From Leptolyngbya sp. PLA1 (GTDB lineage Bacteria > Planctomycetota > Phycisphaerae > Phycisphaerales > UBA1924): DNA of 64,000 bases. Made by a program: the position numbers and the translations under genes. Under the pieces are notes generated by a model, which made no database searches, had not been told where the DNA came from, and was given only the letters and a program-made list of their open reading frames with translations. Shown here piece after piece: positions 34,756-43,962 of this stretch; the stretch's first letter is position 1, and every line of letters starts with the position of its first letter. The DNA is taken from contig QWIH01000016.1 of assembly GCA_021405315.1 (NCBI GenBank), positions 1-64,000 on the forward strand. Reading direction: 5' to 3'.

Positions 34756-37077
34756 ATGCGCATTGCACTCCCGCTCGTCCTGGTCCTTTCCGCCGGTGCG
34801 GCCCATGCCCAGCCGGACCTCGGCTTTGATGAGTGCGGCTGCGGCAAGGCGCACATGCTCCGCCAACTCGAAGAACAGGGATTCGAGATCCACGAGCAGC
34901 GACCCGTCGGCTACGCGAGCCGCGAGGCATTCTCCGACACTGACCTTCTCCATACAGACCTTGACATCGAGATCGTGCCGTCGACGGACAACATCTCGGG
35001 ATCCAACGTGATGCGCGTGCGGTCTCTGACACCGAACCTCACGCAGTTCACCTTCATGCTCCGGAGCAACTTCACCATCTCCTCGCTCACGGTGGACGGC
35101 ACACCCGCCGTGGTCGCGGGCCCCGCGGGGAACAGCTACGCCCGAACGGTCACCCTCCCCCGCACCTACGGGATGAACGAGGAGTTCACCGTCTCCATCA
35201 CCTACGCGGGAACGGCGGTCTCCCGTGGCTTCGGGTCCATCACCTTCGGCACGCAGAACGGCGTGGACCTCGTGAGCACGCTCAGCGAGGCCTACTACGC
35301 GGCCACCTGGTGGCCCATCAAGGACGGCGACGTCTTCCTCCCCGGCAACAACGGGGACAAGTTCACGATGTCTCTGGCGGTCACGGCACCATCCTCGCTC
35401 CGGACCGTCTCCAACGGCCTGCTCGCGCCGGGATTCCCGCAGGCGCTGGGCGGCGGACGCAGCAAGTACAAGTGGCAGTCGGGCATCCCCATCGCCCCCT
35501 ACCTGGTCGCGTTCTCCAGCACCAACTACAACACCTGGACACGCACGTACACCTACCCGCTCGATGGCGGCGGGACGGGCACCATGCCGGTCGAGTTCAA
35601 CATCTATCCAGCGAGCGACACCGCAGGGAACCGGGCCGCGTGGGAGAAGTGCCTCGACATGCTCGCCGCGTACCGCCCCGTCTTCGGCGAGTACCCGTTC
35701 GTCGCGGAGAAGTACGGGATCTACCAGTTCCCCTTCAACGGCGGGATGGAGCACCAGACCAACACGGGCCAGGGAACCTTCTCCGAAAGCGTGACCGCTC
35801 ATGAGCTGGGGCACCAGTGGTGGGGCGACAACGTGACCTGCAAGACGTGGAATCACATCTGGCTGAACGAGGGGTTCGCCACCTTCAGCGAGGCGGTGTG
35901 GGAGGAGCGCAAGCCCGGTTCCTCTGGCCTCCCGGCGTACCTCGCGGCGATGGTGGCGCGCAAGCCCGCGCAGGTCGGCGACAGCGTGTACGTCTACGAC
36001 ACGTCGAACATGAACCGCATCTTCAGCAGCACGTACACCTATCGCAAGGGCGGATGGGTGCTGCACCAGCTCCGCAAGCTGATGGGCGACGCGGCGTTCT
36101 TCGCCACTCTCAACGAGTACCGCGCGGAGTTCCAGGGCGGCGCCGCGACCACGGAGGACTTCTTCAACGCCGCCTCCGCGCTCGCCGGGCAGGACCTCAC
36201 CTGGTTCTCTCAGCAGTGGGTGTACGGCGTGGGGGCGCCGGCGTACTCGTACGGCTGGCAGAACGTCTCCATCAACGGACAGAACTACCTCGCCCTGAGC
36301 CTCTCACAGACCCAGGATGCCGCCTGGCCCGGCTCGCCAGCGCAGGCCGGGTATTTCCGCGCCGGCATCGACGTCCGAGTGGACACCTCGGGTGGGCCGG
36401 TGACGGTTCCCATCCAGAACGCGGCGAGGTCACAGTGGTATCTCCTGCCCATCCCCACGCCCGCGACAGGTGTGACGCTTGATCCGTTCGACTGGGTGCT
36501 GAACACCGGCAAGACGGGCGTTTCTTATCAGAACGGGCCGCCCAAGGTGGTCGCCGTGAGTCCTGCGCCCGGCTTCTCCGGACCCGCGGCACCTGCCGCC
36601 GTTGCCGTCACCTTCAGCGAGCCCGTCGCGGTGCCCGGCGGGTCGGTCACGCTGACCGGTCCCGGAGGCATGGTCTCCGGCAGCCTCGTGTACGACGCGC
36701 CGAGCCGAACCGCAACGCTCACTCCCGCCTCCGAACTTGCCCCGGGTGCGTACACGATCTCCGTGAGCGGAGCGGTGACCTCATCGGCGGCCGGCCTGGC
36801 CATGGACGGCGAGTTCGCCGGAGTCCTGCCCTCGGGTGACGGCCTGCCGGGCGGAGCGGCCACCTTCGCGTTCGTCATCGAACCGCCCGCGGGCTGCGAC
36901 CCGGACGTGAACCAGGACGGCAACGTCGACCAGGACGATGTGTCGTACATCATCAACGTCGTGGGCGGCGGCGACAACCCCACGGGCATCGATCCGGACT
37001 TCAACGCCGACGGCAACGTGGATCAGGACGACGTCGCGGCGCTCCTCAACGTCGTGGCGGGTGGCGATTGCCCCTGA
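34756..37077 (+). CDS. Secreted M1-family aminopeptidase with Ig-like domain and GC-type dockerin
   Basis: 773 residues. The signal peptide is MRIALPLVLVLSAGAAHAQ, cleaved near residue 19. The catalytic domain has the zinc site H349-ELG-H353 and E372 (18 residues between, as in M1) in HELGHQWWGDN...WLNEGFATF. The exopeptidase loop is GGMEHQT, where M1 enzymes usually have GxMEN, so substrate binding may differ. An Ig-like domain of SbsA/Big_5 type spans about 594-700 (PPKVVAVSPAPG, VTFSEPV). The last 60 residues are the GC dockerin. A GAGGA ribosome site precedes the ATG. Likely function: trimming peptides produced by the two M36 endopeptidases upstream. It converges with the next gene with no terminator between. 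Confidence 0.9.
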   Translation: MRIALPLVLVLSAGAAHAQPDLGFDECGCGKAHMLRQLEEQGFEIHEQRPVGYASREAFSDTDLLHTDLDIEIVPSTDNISGSNVMRVRSLTPNLTQFTFMLRSNFTISSLTVDGTPAVVAGPAGNSYARTVTLPRTYGMNEEFTVSITYAGTAVSRGFGSITFGTQNGVDLVSTLSEAYYAATWWPIKDGDVFLPGNNGDKFTMSLAVTAPSSLRTVSNGLLAPGFPQALGGGRSKYKWQSGIPIAPYLVAFSSTNYNTWTRTYTYPLDGGGTGTMPVEFNIYPASDTAGNRAAWEKCLDMLAAYRPVFGEYPFVAEKYGIYQFPFNGGMEHQTNTGQGTFSESVTAHELGHQWWGDNVTCKTWNHIWLNEGFATFSEAVWEERKPGSSGLPAYLAAMVARKPAQVGDSVYVYDTSNMNRIFSSTYTYRKGGWVLHQLRKLMGDAAFFATLNEYRAEFQGGAATTEDFFNAASALAGQDLTWFSQQWVYGVGAPAYSYGWQNVSINGQNYLALSLSQTQDAAWPGSPAQAGYFRAGIDVRVDTSGGPVTVPIQNAARSQWYLLPIPTPATGVTLDPFDWVLNTGKTGVSYQNGPPKVVAVSPAPGFSGPAAPAAVAVTFSEPVAVPGGSVTLTGPGGMVSGSLVYDAPSRTATLTPASELAPGAYTISVSGAVTSSAAGLAMDGEFAGVLPSGDGLPGGAATFAFVIEPPAGCDPDVNQDGNVDQDDVSYIINVVGGGDNPTGIDPDFNADGNVDQDDVAALLNVVAGGDCP

Positions 37078-37084
37078 CCGGCGG

Positions 37085-38326
37085 CTACGGGTCCACGAGC
37101 AGCACCGGCGCCCGCAGTACCACGCGGTCCTGAACCGCGCCGCTCGCTCCGGGGTCCACGATCATCTTCAGCCGCGAGAGTCCCTGGGGCAGATCCAGCC
37201 GGAAGGATCCCTCGGGCTTTTCTCCCGTGAGGCGCTGCTCCCAGAGCACGGTCCCGTCCCCGGCGCGGATGGAGAGCGTGCAGTCGCCCCAGACGCGGCA
37301 GGCCTGGGGCAGTTCGGCATCGCCGGCGAGTACTCGCGCGCCCTGAGGAATGTCCCACTCAACGGTCATGGGACCGGGGAGCTCGATGTCCGCGGCGAAC
37401 AGGGCGGCCCGGGCCGGGTCGCCGGAAACGGGTGGCGGGGTCCAGCGCCTGGTGCTGCCGGGCGCGGCGCCGATGTTGACCCACGGCACCGTCGCGAGCG
37501 CACGGACGCGCGCGGAGTCGAAGACGACGGCCCGGACGCTCGCGAAGGGTGCGGTCCTCGGTCCCGTGCCCTTCTCGCCGAGCACGGGGACGAACGAGCA
37601 CACTCCGGCGGCGTCCACCGTGAGGGTGTCGACGGCGGCGACCACATCCGACACCAGCCAGATCATGGTGCCCGCGGGAGGTACATCCGGGTTCGAGAAC
37701 ACCACGCCCCTGGCGCGGTCGGTCGGCAGAGTGGTGGCGTCACGGGCACCCTCGATGCGGATCACGCCGCCAATTCCCGCGACGAATCCCTCCGCCGTGT
37801 CGCCGTTCGTCAGCAGCACGCGGTCTGCGGCGCCGGGTTTCCGCTCCGCCGCGGAGAGCTGCGAGAGCGAAACGGAGGCCACGCGGTCGAGCGGGATCGT
37901 GATGGGACCCCATCCGGGCACCTCCCAGCGGAGGGAGTCCGGGGCGGCGGGCTCCGACGCGGGCGCTCCGGGGAAGACCTGCCCGTCGACGAGGCGCACG
38001 CGCGGCTGCGCCGTCGGTGCAACGCGGTCCTCCTGGCTAGGCGTTTCACGGACGCCCTCCTGCCTTGCGAGGATCGCGAGGACGTGCGCCCGGGGCAGGG
38101 TGACGGCCCGCCCCTCGGCATCGCGGGCGCGGAGTTCGGACCCGGAGAGTGACACCACCTCGATCGGAGTGGCACGAAAGTCAAGATCGAGCAGAACGCG
38201 GGACGGTGACCCGCCGGCGGGCTGCGCCGCGGCGAGGCCCGCGGAGAGCGTCAGAGTCAGCAGACTGATCGGGGCTGAGTTCACCGCTTGCTCCATACGC
38301 ACGAGCGTTGCCCGGGGGGCACGCAT
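37085..38326 (-). CDS. Exported protein with NPCBM-like C-terminal domain
   Basis: 413 residues from ATG 38326, chosen since it adds the basic n-region MRAPRATLVR to a signal peptide ending GLAAAQ; ATG 38296 (403 residues) is the alternative. The middle has the planctomycete pattern VLLTNGDTAEGFVAGI. The C-terminal 100 residues (FRLDLPQGLSRLKMIVDPG and AVQDRVVLRAPVLL) look like an NPCBM-type carbohydrate-binding fold; that assignment is by pattern only. It is the last gene of the minus-strand DUF4175 operon, 20 bp after the prenyltransferase-repeat gene. Likely periplasmic; role unknown. Confidence 0.65.
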   Translation of the reverse strand: MRAPRATLVRMEQAVNSAPISLLTLTLSAGLAAAQPAGGSPSRVLLDLDFRATPIEVVSLSGSELRARDAEGRAVTLPRAHVLAILARQEGVRETPSQEDRVAPTAQPRVRLVDGQVFPGAPASEPAAPDSLRWEVPGWGPITIPLDRVASVSLSQLSAAERKPGAADRVLLTNGDTAEGFVAGIGGVIRIEGARDATTLPTDRARGVVFSNPDVPPAGTMIWLVSDVVAAVDTLTVDAAGVCSFVPVLGEKGTGPRTAPFASVRAVVFDSARVRALATVPWVNIGAAPGSTRRWTPPPVSGDPARAALFAADIELPGPMTVEWDIPQGARVLAGDAELPQACRVWGDCTLSIRAGDGTVLWEQRLTGEKPEGSFRLDLPQGLSRLKMIVDPGASGAVQDRVVLRAPVLLVDP

Positions 38327-38345
38327 TCCCGGAGAACCAGCCACG

Positions 38346-39434
38346 CTACTTCTGGAAGATCGGCAGGTACCGCTTGGGCATTTGCAGAACAATGACGGCC
38401 ATGGCGGTCCCGTAATCATCCCCGGCACTCGAATCCGCCCACATCCCGTCCTCGCGCTGGGCCTGCATGAGCTCTCTGCGGATCGCCGGCCACCACCGCG
38501 ACCACGACCGTCCGCCCGCCAGGAAGCAGGCCTGCACCGCGTAATAGTGCCCGTAGAAGTAGTGGATCGCCTGCGTGTCCGCCCGGCCCGGCATGGCGTT
38601 GGAGAAGAGGTACGCCAGCCCCGAGTCGATCGCACGGTCCGAGTAGATGCCGGCGTACTGGAGGCTGGCGATGCCCGCGGCGGACCTGGGCCAGGCGCTG
38701 GGCCCGGACATCGATTGATATCGGAACCCGCCGTCAGGGTTCTGGCACGCGCGGACGTACTCCACGGCCTTGTCGATGGTGGTCTTGGGGACGTCGAGCC
38801 CGGCGTTGCGGGCCGAACGCAGCCCCATGATCTGGCAGATGGTGACGCTGACATCCGCGTCGAATGGCACAGGGTTGTAGCGCCACCCGCCCTCGTCGTT
38901 CTGGCACTGTTCAATGAGGCGGACCGCGCGGGACAGGGCCGAGTGCACGCGCTGAGCACGCGCATCATCGCCCGGGCCCGTCATGCCGTAGACCTCTCCC
39001 AGGAAGAGCGTGGCGAACCCGTGCCCGTACATCGGGCTGTTGGCGCTGGGTGTCGCGATCAGCCCGTTCTCGCTCACGTTTGCGAGGATGTAGTCGAGCC
39101 CTCGGGAGACGTTGTCGGCATAGGCCCCGCGCCCCGGGAGGTTGCCGTCGGCCATGAAGGCGATGCAGGCGAGGGCCGTCACCGCGACGGTGCGGCCGAA
39201 CTGCATCTCGCCCCACGACCCGTCGGGGTTCTGCGTGCGGGCCAGGGCCGCCAGCCCGCGCGCCACGGCCCGGTCCAGCTCCGGGGACATCTCGTCCTGC
39301 AGGGGCTGGTCCGTGGCTGTGACGTGGATCGGGAAGGGGTCGGGCTGCCAGGACGCGGGCGCGAACAGCGCCGGATCGAGCACGCCGCCCATCGAGACGG
39401 CGAGCGAGCACGCCATGCTGGAGAACACACCCAT
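38346..39434 (-). CDS. Prenyltransferase/squalene-cyclase-repeat (QW-like) protein
   Basis: 362 residues built of the alpha-alpha barrel repeats shared by squalene-hopene cyclases and protein prenyltransferases: QNPDGSWGEM, QNDEGGWRYN, QNPDGGFRYQ and QREDGMWADS. The repeats end GYxF/W-like as in QW motifs. No DxDD catalytic motif of cyclases is visible, so it is probably a non-enzymatic scaffold or peptide-binding barrel. The N-terminus MGVFSSMACSLAVSMGG may be a signal peptide. It is coupled by ATGA overlap with the upstream Q-rich gene. Such repeat proteins commonly accompany DUF58/BatA/DUF4175 clusters in planctomycetes. Confidence 0.8.
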   Translation of the reverse strand: MGVFSSMACSLAVSMGGVLDPALFAPASWQPDPFPIHVTATDQPLQDEMSPELDRAVARGLAALARTQNPDGSWGEMQFGRTVAVTALACIAFMADGNLPGRGAYADNVSRGLDYILANVSENGLIATPSANSPMYGHGFATLFLGEVYGMTGPGDDARAQRVHSALSRAVRLIEQCQNDEGGWRYNPVPFDADVSVTICQIMGLRSARNAGLDVPKTTIDKAVEYVRACQNPDGGFRYQSMSGPSAWPRSAAGIASLQYAGIYSDRAIDSGLAYLFSNAMPGRADTQAIHYFYGHYYAVQACFLAGGRSWSRWWPAIRRELMQAQREDGMWADSSAGDDYGTAMAVIVLQMPKRYLPIFQK

Positions 39435-40105
39435 CAGCGGGGGCCCTCCGAGCGGTCCTCCGCGAGGCGGCGGTAGTAGCGCTCCGTGAGTTGCTGGTAG
39501 AGAGAACTGAAGCGGTCGCTGCGGCCCTGAGTGAGGGCGTTGCGCACGTGCTCGGGCAGGTTGCCCCACGAGGCGGCGCTGCCCGCCGGCGCCGGCCGGA
39601 GCCCGCCGTCCTGTCTGGGCACGTTCGGATCGCCCGCCTGATTGGTCTGGGCCGCCTGCTGCCCCTGCTGGCTCTGCTGCTGCATCTGCTGGCCCTGCTG
39701 CTGCTGATCCTGCTGCTGGCGCGAGCGTGACCGCTGCTTCTGCTGCTGTTGGTTCTGCTGCGCCGCGTCGATGAGCGCATCCAGCTTGGTCAGGATGTCC
39801 TGCTGCAGGCGCTGGGTCTCCAGCCCGGCGTCGCCGTCCCGGCTGAGCCGCGACGAGACATCCTGCATCAGCGTCACCGCCTGCTCGAAGGGCTCACCGG
39901 CTTCTTCGGCGCCGAGCGCCCGCTTCAGGGCGGCGTCGTGGCTTGCGGCACCGTCGTCCCCCGGGGCCTTGGGAAGCCCCAGCAGCTCATCAAGCGTGGG
40001 CTCCCGAGGGGGGGCGGAGGGGGGATCGGGCGCCGGGGCCGGCTGCCGGGCCAGCGCCGCGGCGGAGAGCAGCGCGACAAGCACGAGAGGCTTGAGGGCG
40101 TTCAC
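39434..40105 (-). CDS. Exported glutamine-rich coiled-coil protein
   Basis: 223 residues, not recognised by family. The signal peptide is MNALKPLVLVALLSAAALARQ. Residues about 20-40 are Pro-rich and about 75-105 helical. Residues about 110-155 are a low-complexity tract of Gln with some Arg, Lys and Ser (QQNQQQQKQRSRSRQQQ), followed by a short helical tail with NALTQGRSDRFSSLYQQLTERYYRRLAED. Overlaps of 4 bp at both ends (GTGA/ATGA type) tie it to the DUF4175 protein upstream and the repeat protein downstream. Its likely role is as an assembly partner of the large coiled-coil protein. The Gln tract is encoded by mixed CAG/CAA codons, so it is not a pure microsatellite. Confidence 0.75.
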   Translation of the reverse strand: MNALKPLVLVALLSAAALARQPAPAPDPPSAPPREPTLDELLGLPKAPGDDGAASHDAALKRALGAEEAGEPFEQAVTLMQDVSSRLSRDGDAGLETQRLQQDILTKLDALIDAAQQNQQQQKQRSRSRQQQDQQQQGQQMQQQSQQGQQAAQTNQAGDPNVPRQDGGLRPAPAGSAASWGNLPEHVRNALTQGRSDRFSSLYQQLTERYYRRLAEDRSEGPR

Positions 40106-43100
40106 TGGCCGCCTCCTTCCGGAGCCTGCGGCGCGTCTGTCTCGGACTGCTCCTGCATGCGCTTGAGGAGCAGGGCGCCCTCGCTGGCGAGTTCGGCCTG
40201 CAGATCGCGGAGCGACTTCCCCTCGTCGCCGGTGAGTTGCAGCCCGGACTCCGCGATGAGCCGGGTCAGTTCCGCGGCCTCGGACTGCATCGAGCGGAGC
40301 AGTTTCAGCTCCGCGACGGGCGGGATCAGGGGTTGGGGCTGTCCGGGTCCTCCCCCGCCGCCGCCACCACCTCCGCCACCACCCCCATCGTCCTCGCGGA
40401 AGTCGCGCTTCTGCATGGAGTCCGAAAGGGCCTGGATGAGCTGCTGCAAACCCCGGATGGCGCCTGCGTGGTCCGCGCCGAGCGCGGGCGCGGTGTTGCC
40501 GGAGGTCAGCTTCTGGGCCGCGCGGGCCATCGCGTCGTCGGTGCGTCGGTGGGCGAACATGAACACCCGCGCCTCCTCCATCCCCTCGGCCTTGGAGCGA
40601 AGCTCGGCCATCAGCGCCCGGATTTCTCCCTGGCGCTCGCCCAACTGACGGGCGGCCACTCGCTCGCGCCGGCTCAGCTCCTTCCCGGTCAACGGCACCG
40701 CCTCGGCGGCCAGCGCTGCCTGCTGCTCAAGGATCGCCGCATACTCCTTCTTCAACTCGGCACGCTTGCGCTGCGACTCCCGTTCGTCGGCCTGTTCGCG
40801 CAGCTTCTCCGCGGCGGCGATGGCGTCGTTCAGTTTCGCGAGGCTGGTGCGCTCGTCCGCGTCCGCCTTCCCCTGGTCGCCCGCGCGGAGGAAGCCGATG
40901 GCGCTGCCCTGGGCCTGTCCCGCGGCGGCGAGGAGCGCCGCGACCTCGTCGCCTCCCCGCAACTGCGCCCGGACGGCGTCCGTCACGCTCAGCGTGTTTC
41001 GCTGCAGCGTGATCATGCCCGCGTCGGTGAGGTCGCCCCTGGCGAGCGTGGCGAGCTGTGCCTGCTGGGCCGTGATGAGGCCGCGGATCGATTCCGTGAG
41101 GTCCGCGAGCACGCGCCGGAGTTCCTCATCGCGGGCGGCCTCGGTGCGTTCGAGTTCCTCCAGCATCTGCTGGAGCGTCTGCTCGGCCTGCCGCTGCTCC
41201 TGCTGCGCCGCGCCGGTCTGGTTCTCTCGCACCTGGCGGGCGGCCTGTTCCTGGTGCTCGCGGACCTGGTTCTCCCTGGCCTTCTGTGCGGCGTTGCGCA
41301 GCGCCTTCGCCGCACCCGGGTCGGCCTCCTGCAGCCTCCCGGCCTGTTGTTCGAGGGACTCGATGGCGGCCGAGGTCTGCTGGGCGACCTCGCTCTGCCG
41401 CTGGGCGGCGCGCTCCAGATCCTCACGCTCGTTCCGCGAGAGCTCCTGGGCGGACTTTCCCTTCGTCGCTTCGCCCAGGGCTTCTGTCTGCTGCCTGACT
41501 TGCTGCTGCTGCGTGATCAGCCGCTCGATGGCGCGGCGTGCCGCCCAGGTATCGCGTCCCTGGTCGAGCATCTCCGCGATCTGTTCCAGCGAGCGCTGCG
41601 ATTCCTGCTGGGCCTCCGCCGCCTGCCGGCGGTGCTGGGAGGCCCGGGCCGGGTCGGACCCGGCGTCCTGCAGCGACTGCTCCGCGAGGTCGGACTGACG
41701 CCCGGCCTCGTCCAGAAGCTCCTGCGCATCCCGGAGCGTTGCCCCAAGGGATTCGTCATCGAGCCGGTTGCGGGCCACGCGCTGCTGCAGCCGCTGAAGC
41801 GTGTCGCCCATCGGTGTCATGCGGTCGCCGATCTGGCGCTGGTCTCTCGAGATCGAAGCGGTCTGCGCCGCGTCCGTGGCGCTCGTCGTTCGATCGGTGG
41901 CGCGTTCCTGGTCCTCCGCCAGCCGCTTGGCGCTCTCCCGGACCGCCGAGAGCTCGGCCCGCACCTGCTCCACGAGTTCGCTCTCCGCGATGATGCGGAT
42001 GCGGCGCACGCCGGAGGCGGCGGGCTCGCGCTCGCCCGTCGCGGCGATCAGGTCCGCCGCGCGGGCCACGAGCCAGAGTTCGTCCCCGGGCCGGACGTCC
42101 ATGGTCTGAAGATCGATGTTCGTGAGGGCACGCACGAGCGTGATGGCCGCACGCGCCGTTCCGGCGGGGACGGCGCGGGTCAGCCGCTCGGGTTCCGCCG
42201 TGGGCTCGGGCGGAGCCCCCGCGGAGCCCTGGGGGGCGCGGGCGACCTGTTGCTGCACCTCGACCCAGGCGAGGCCGATGTCGTCGCGGCCTTCAGCGGC
42301 GACGTCCAAGACCGCGGTGGGGAGGACCGACTCGTCCTGCGCCGGCTCCACGATCGCCACGCCGGGCGTCCCGTCTTCAACGACCTCCAGGCGGTAGGCG
42401 GACTCCTCGCTGGGAGTGATGCCGAACTCGTCCCGGACAACCACCGGGAAGCGGGCGGAGCGGTTCGCCTTGAAGGACACCACCCACGAGCGGTCGGTGT
42501 GCGTGGCGCGCAAGTCGTGCTCGGATTCGAGGCCCGGGAGCGAGGAGATCGCCCAACTGCGGATCGCCTCATCGTCCCTCGACGGGACAGGGATGGACTT
42601 GTTGAACTCGAAGGTCAGGGTGACCTCTGATCCGGCGAGGACCGGGCCCAGCACCGATCGGTCGTCGCGACCCGGGCCAAGCTCGCGCTCTCCCCGCACC
42701 ACGTCCTGCGCACCCGCGATGGCCAGGGCGGCGTACTCCGGGGGCCGGACATCCGCCCGGGCGCTCGTGATCGCCGGGGGCTCCACGAGTCTCACGGTTG
42801 TTTCGGGGGTGGCGTCGTCGTCCGTCTCGTAACGGATGGAGACGGTAACCTCGGCGTGGGGGTCGCGGGCCGCGGCGGGGACGAGCGATTCGGTATCGAG
42901 CAGGCGCTCGTACAACTCGCCGGATGCACCCGGGTGCTCCGGCGCGTCCTGCTGAAAGGTGAGGAGCACGTGGCGGGCCGGCTCGGCCACGCCGTTGATC
43001 GAGACGCGGAAGACGGCGCTGACATCTGTCTGACCGGTCGGGTTGTCGGACTTGGTGAGGATCGCGCGGAGCGGGAGGGCGGCACCTCGGGCGTGTGCCG

Positions 43101-43785
43101 CCGGGTGCGGGGCTGCCTGTACGGTTGTTCGCTTCGGCCACGAGGCGTCCGTCCACGGGACCAGAATGCGGGCGGTGCCGATCGAGAGCAGTTCGCCACG
43201 AACGAGGCCCAGTGCCAGCACCGGGGCGCCCACCGCCACCAGGGCGGCCACCGTTCGCCGAAGTGGCTTGAGGTTCAGGACCTGCAGCGGCCTTCCGAAC
43301 GCGGAGGCGGACCGCAGCGCCCGCGAAACGGCGAGCGCGGCAAGGGCCGACGCCACCGGGCTTTCCGCCCGCTTCTCGCCGAGTTCGAGGCCTGCGGCGA
43401 GCGTGCCACGGAGCCCAGCCTCCGCGCCGGCCTCGGTCTGCTCAAGCCTCAGCGCGAGATCGGACGCGCGGGGCCGGAAGCGGAGCGCGGGCCACACGCT
43501 CCGGACAACCCAGGTTGCCGTCGTGATGAGCGCGACAGTCCACGCACCGAGACGAACAGGTGTCGGGAATCGGAACCAGAAGTCGACCAGGCCACCGAGT
43601 ACGGCGGCGGCGAGCACGCACGCCGCGATCCACCCCGCGCGCTGAAAGACGAGCATGGTTCGGACGAGCAGCCCGAGCTGGGCGAGGGACGAGCGGACAC
43701 GGCGCAACCCTGCCGCCGATCCCGGGTCGGTGCCCTCCGGCGGTTCGGGGAGATCGGGGGGCGTGTCTGTGCCTTGGGCCTGCAT
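40102..43785 (-). CDS. DUF4175-like membrane protein with long coiled coil
   Basis: 1227 residues. Two or three membrane segments lie within about 50-190 (WIAACVLAAAVLGGLVDFWF, TVAALVAVGAPVLALGLV). A large periplasmic beta-rich region covers about 200-600. From about 620 to 1150 it is almost wholly predicted coiled coil, rich in Glu, Gln, Arg and Ala. A run of 13 glycines follows near 1145, then a conserved-looking C-terminus. This layout is that of DUF4175 proteins found with DUF58/BatA genes. Start ATG 43785 with a GGGAGGAGC ribosome site. It heads a four-gene operon (43785 to 37085). Function unproven; surface or envelope stress assembly is a guess. Confidence 0.8.
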   Translation of the reverse strand: MQAQGTDTPPDLPEPPEGTDPGSAAGLRRVRSSLAQLGLLVRTMLVFQRAGWIAACVLAAAVLGGLVDFWFRFPTPVRLGAWTVALITTATWVVRSVWPALRFRPRASDLALRLEQTEAGAEAGLRGTLAAGLELGEKRAESPVASALAALAVSRALRSASAFGRPLQVLNLKPLRRTVAALVAVGAPVLALGLVRGELLSIGTARILVPWTDASWPKRTTVQAAPHPAAHARGAALPLRAILTKSDNPTGQTDVSAVFRVSINGVAEPARHVLLTFQQDAPEHPGASGELYERLLDTESLVPAAARDPHAEVTVSIRYETDDDATPETTVRLVEPPAITSARADVRPPEYAALAIAGAQDVVRGERELGPGRDDRSVLGPVLAGSEVTLTFEFNKSIPVPSRDDEAIRSWAISSLPGLESEHDLRATHTDRSWVVSFKANRSARFPVVVRDEFGITPSEESAYRLEVVEDGTPGVAIVEPAQDESVLPTAVLDVAAEGRDDIGLAWVEVQQQVARAPQGSAGAPPEPTAEPERLTRAVPAGTARAAITLVRALTNIDLQTMDVRPGDELWLVARAADLIAATGEREPAASGVRRIRIIAESELVEQVRAELSAVRESAKRLAEDQERATDRTTSATDAAQTASISRDQRQIGDRMTPMGDTLQRLQQRVARNRLDDESLGATLRDAQELLDEAGRQSDLAEQSLQDAGSDPARASQHRRQAAEAQQESQRSLEQIAEMLDQGRDTWAARRAIERLITQQQQVRQQTEALGEATKGKSAQELSRNEREDLERAAQRQSEVAQQTSAAIESLEQQAGRLQEADPGAAKALRNAAQKARENQVREHQEQAARQVRENQTGAAQQEQRQAEQTLQQMLEELERTEAARDEELRRVLADLTESIRGLITAQQAQLATLARGDLTDAGMITLQRNTLSVTDAVRAQLRGGDEVAALLAAAGQAQGSAIGFLRAGDQGKADADERTSLAKLNDAIAAAEKLREQADERESQRKRAELKKEYAAILEQQAALAAEAVPLTGKELSRRERVAARQLGERQGEIRALMAELRSKAEGMEEARVFMFAHRRTDDAMARAAQKLTSGNTAPALGADHAGAIRGLQQLIQALSDSMQKRDFREDDGGGGGGGGGGGGGPGQPQPLIPPVAELKLLRSMQSEAAELTRLIAESGLQLTGDEGKSLRDLQAELASEGALLLKRMQEQSETDAPQAPEGGGQ
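40348..40390. repeat. Glycine-codon microsatellite
   Basis: GGN repeat on the minus strand coding 13 consecutive glycines inside the DUF4175-like protein, between its coiled coil and its C-terminal part. Codons vary between GGC, GGT and GGG, so slippage should be limited. Confidence 0.75.
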
Positions 43786-43962
43786 GCTCCTCCCGGGCTC
43801 ACGGAGCCCCGGCAGTTCATCGACACATCCGGGCCCCCTCGCGCGGGTACCTTGATCGATGGCCCGGGCATGCGTCTCCGTCCACCAAATGTACGCGAAA
43901 CGCCTGTTTGGGGTGCGACCGGAGTGTCACAAGGAATACCAATCAAAGCCCGGACATGGGAT

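Noticed and set aside
30093..34856. 1587-codon minus-strand frame
   Set aside because: Lies across two M36 genes on the opposite strand; Arg/Val/Asp/Gly-rich mirror of their codon use.
38346..39434. Squalene-hopene cyclase
   Set aside because: Repeats fit, but the D-x-D-D catalytic motif and full length (about 600) are missing, so only the repeat fold is claimed.
39620..39770. Pure CAG microsatellite
   Set aside because: The Gln tract uses mixed codons and is broken by Arg, Lys and Ser, so it is a coding low-complexity region.
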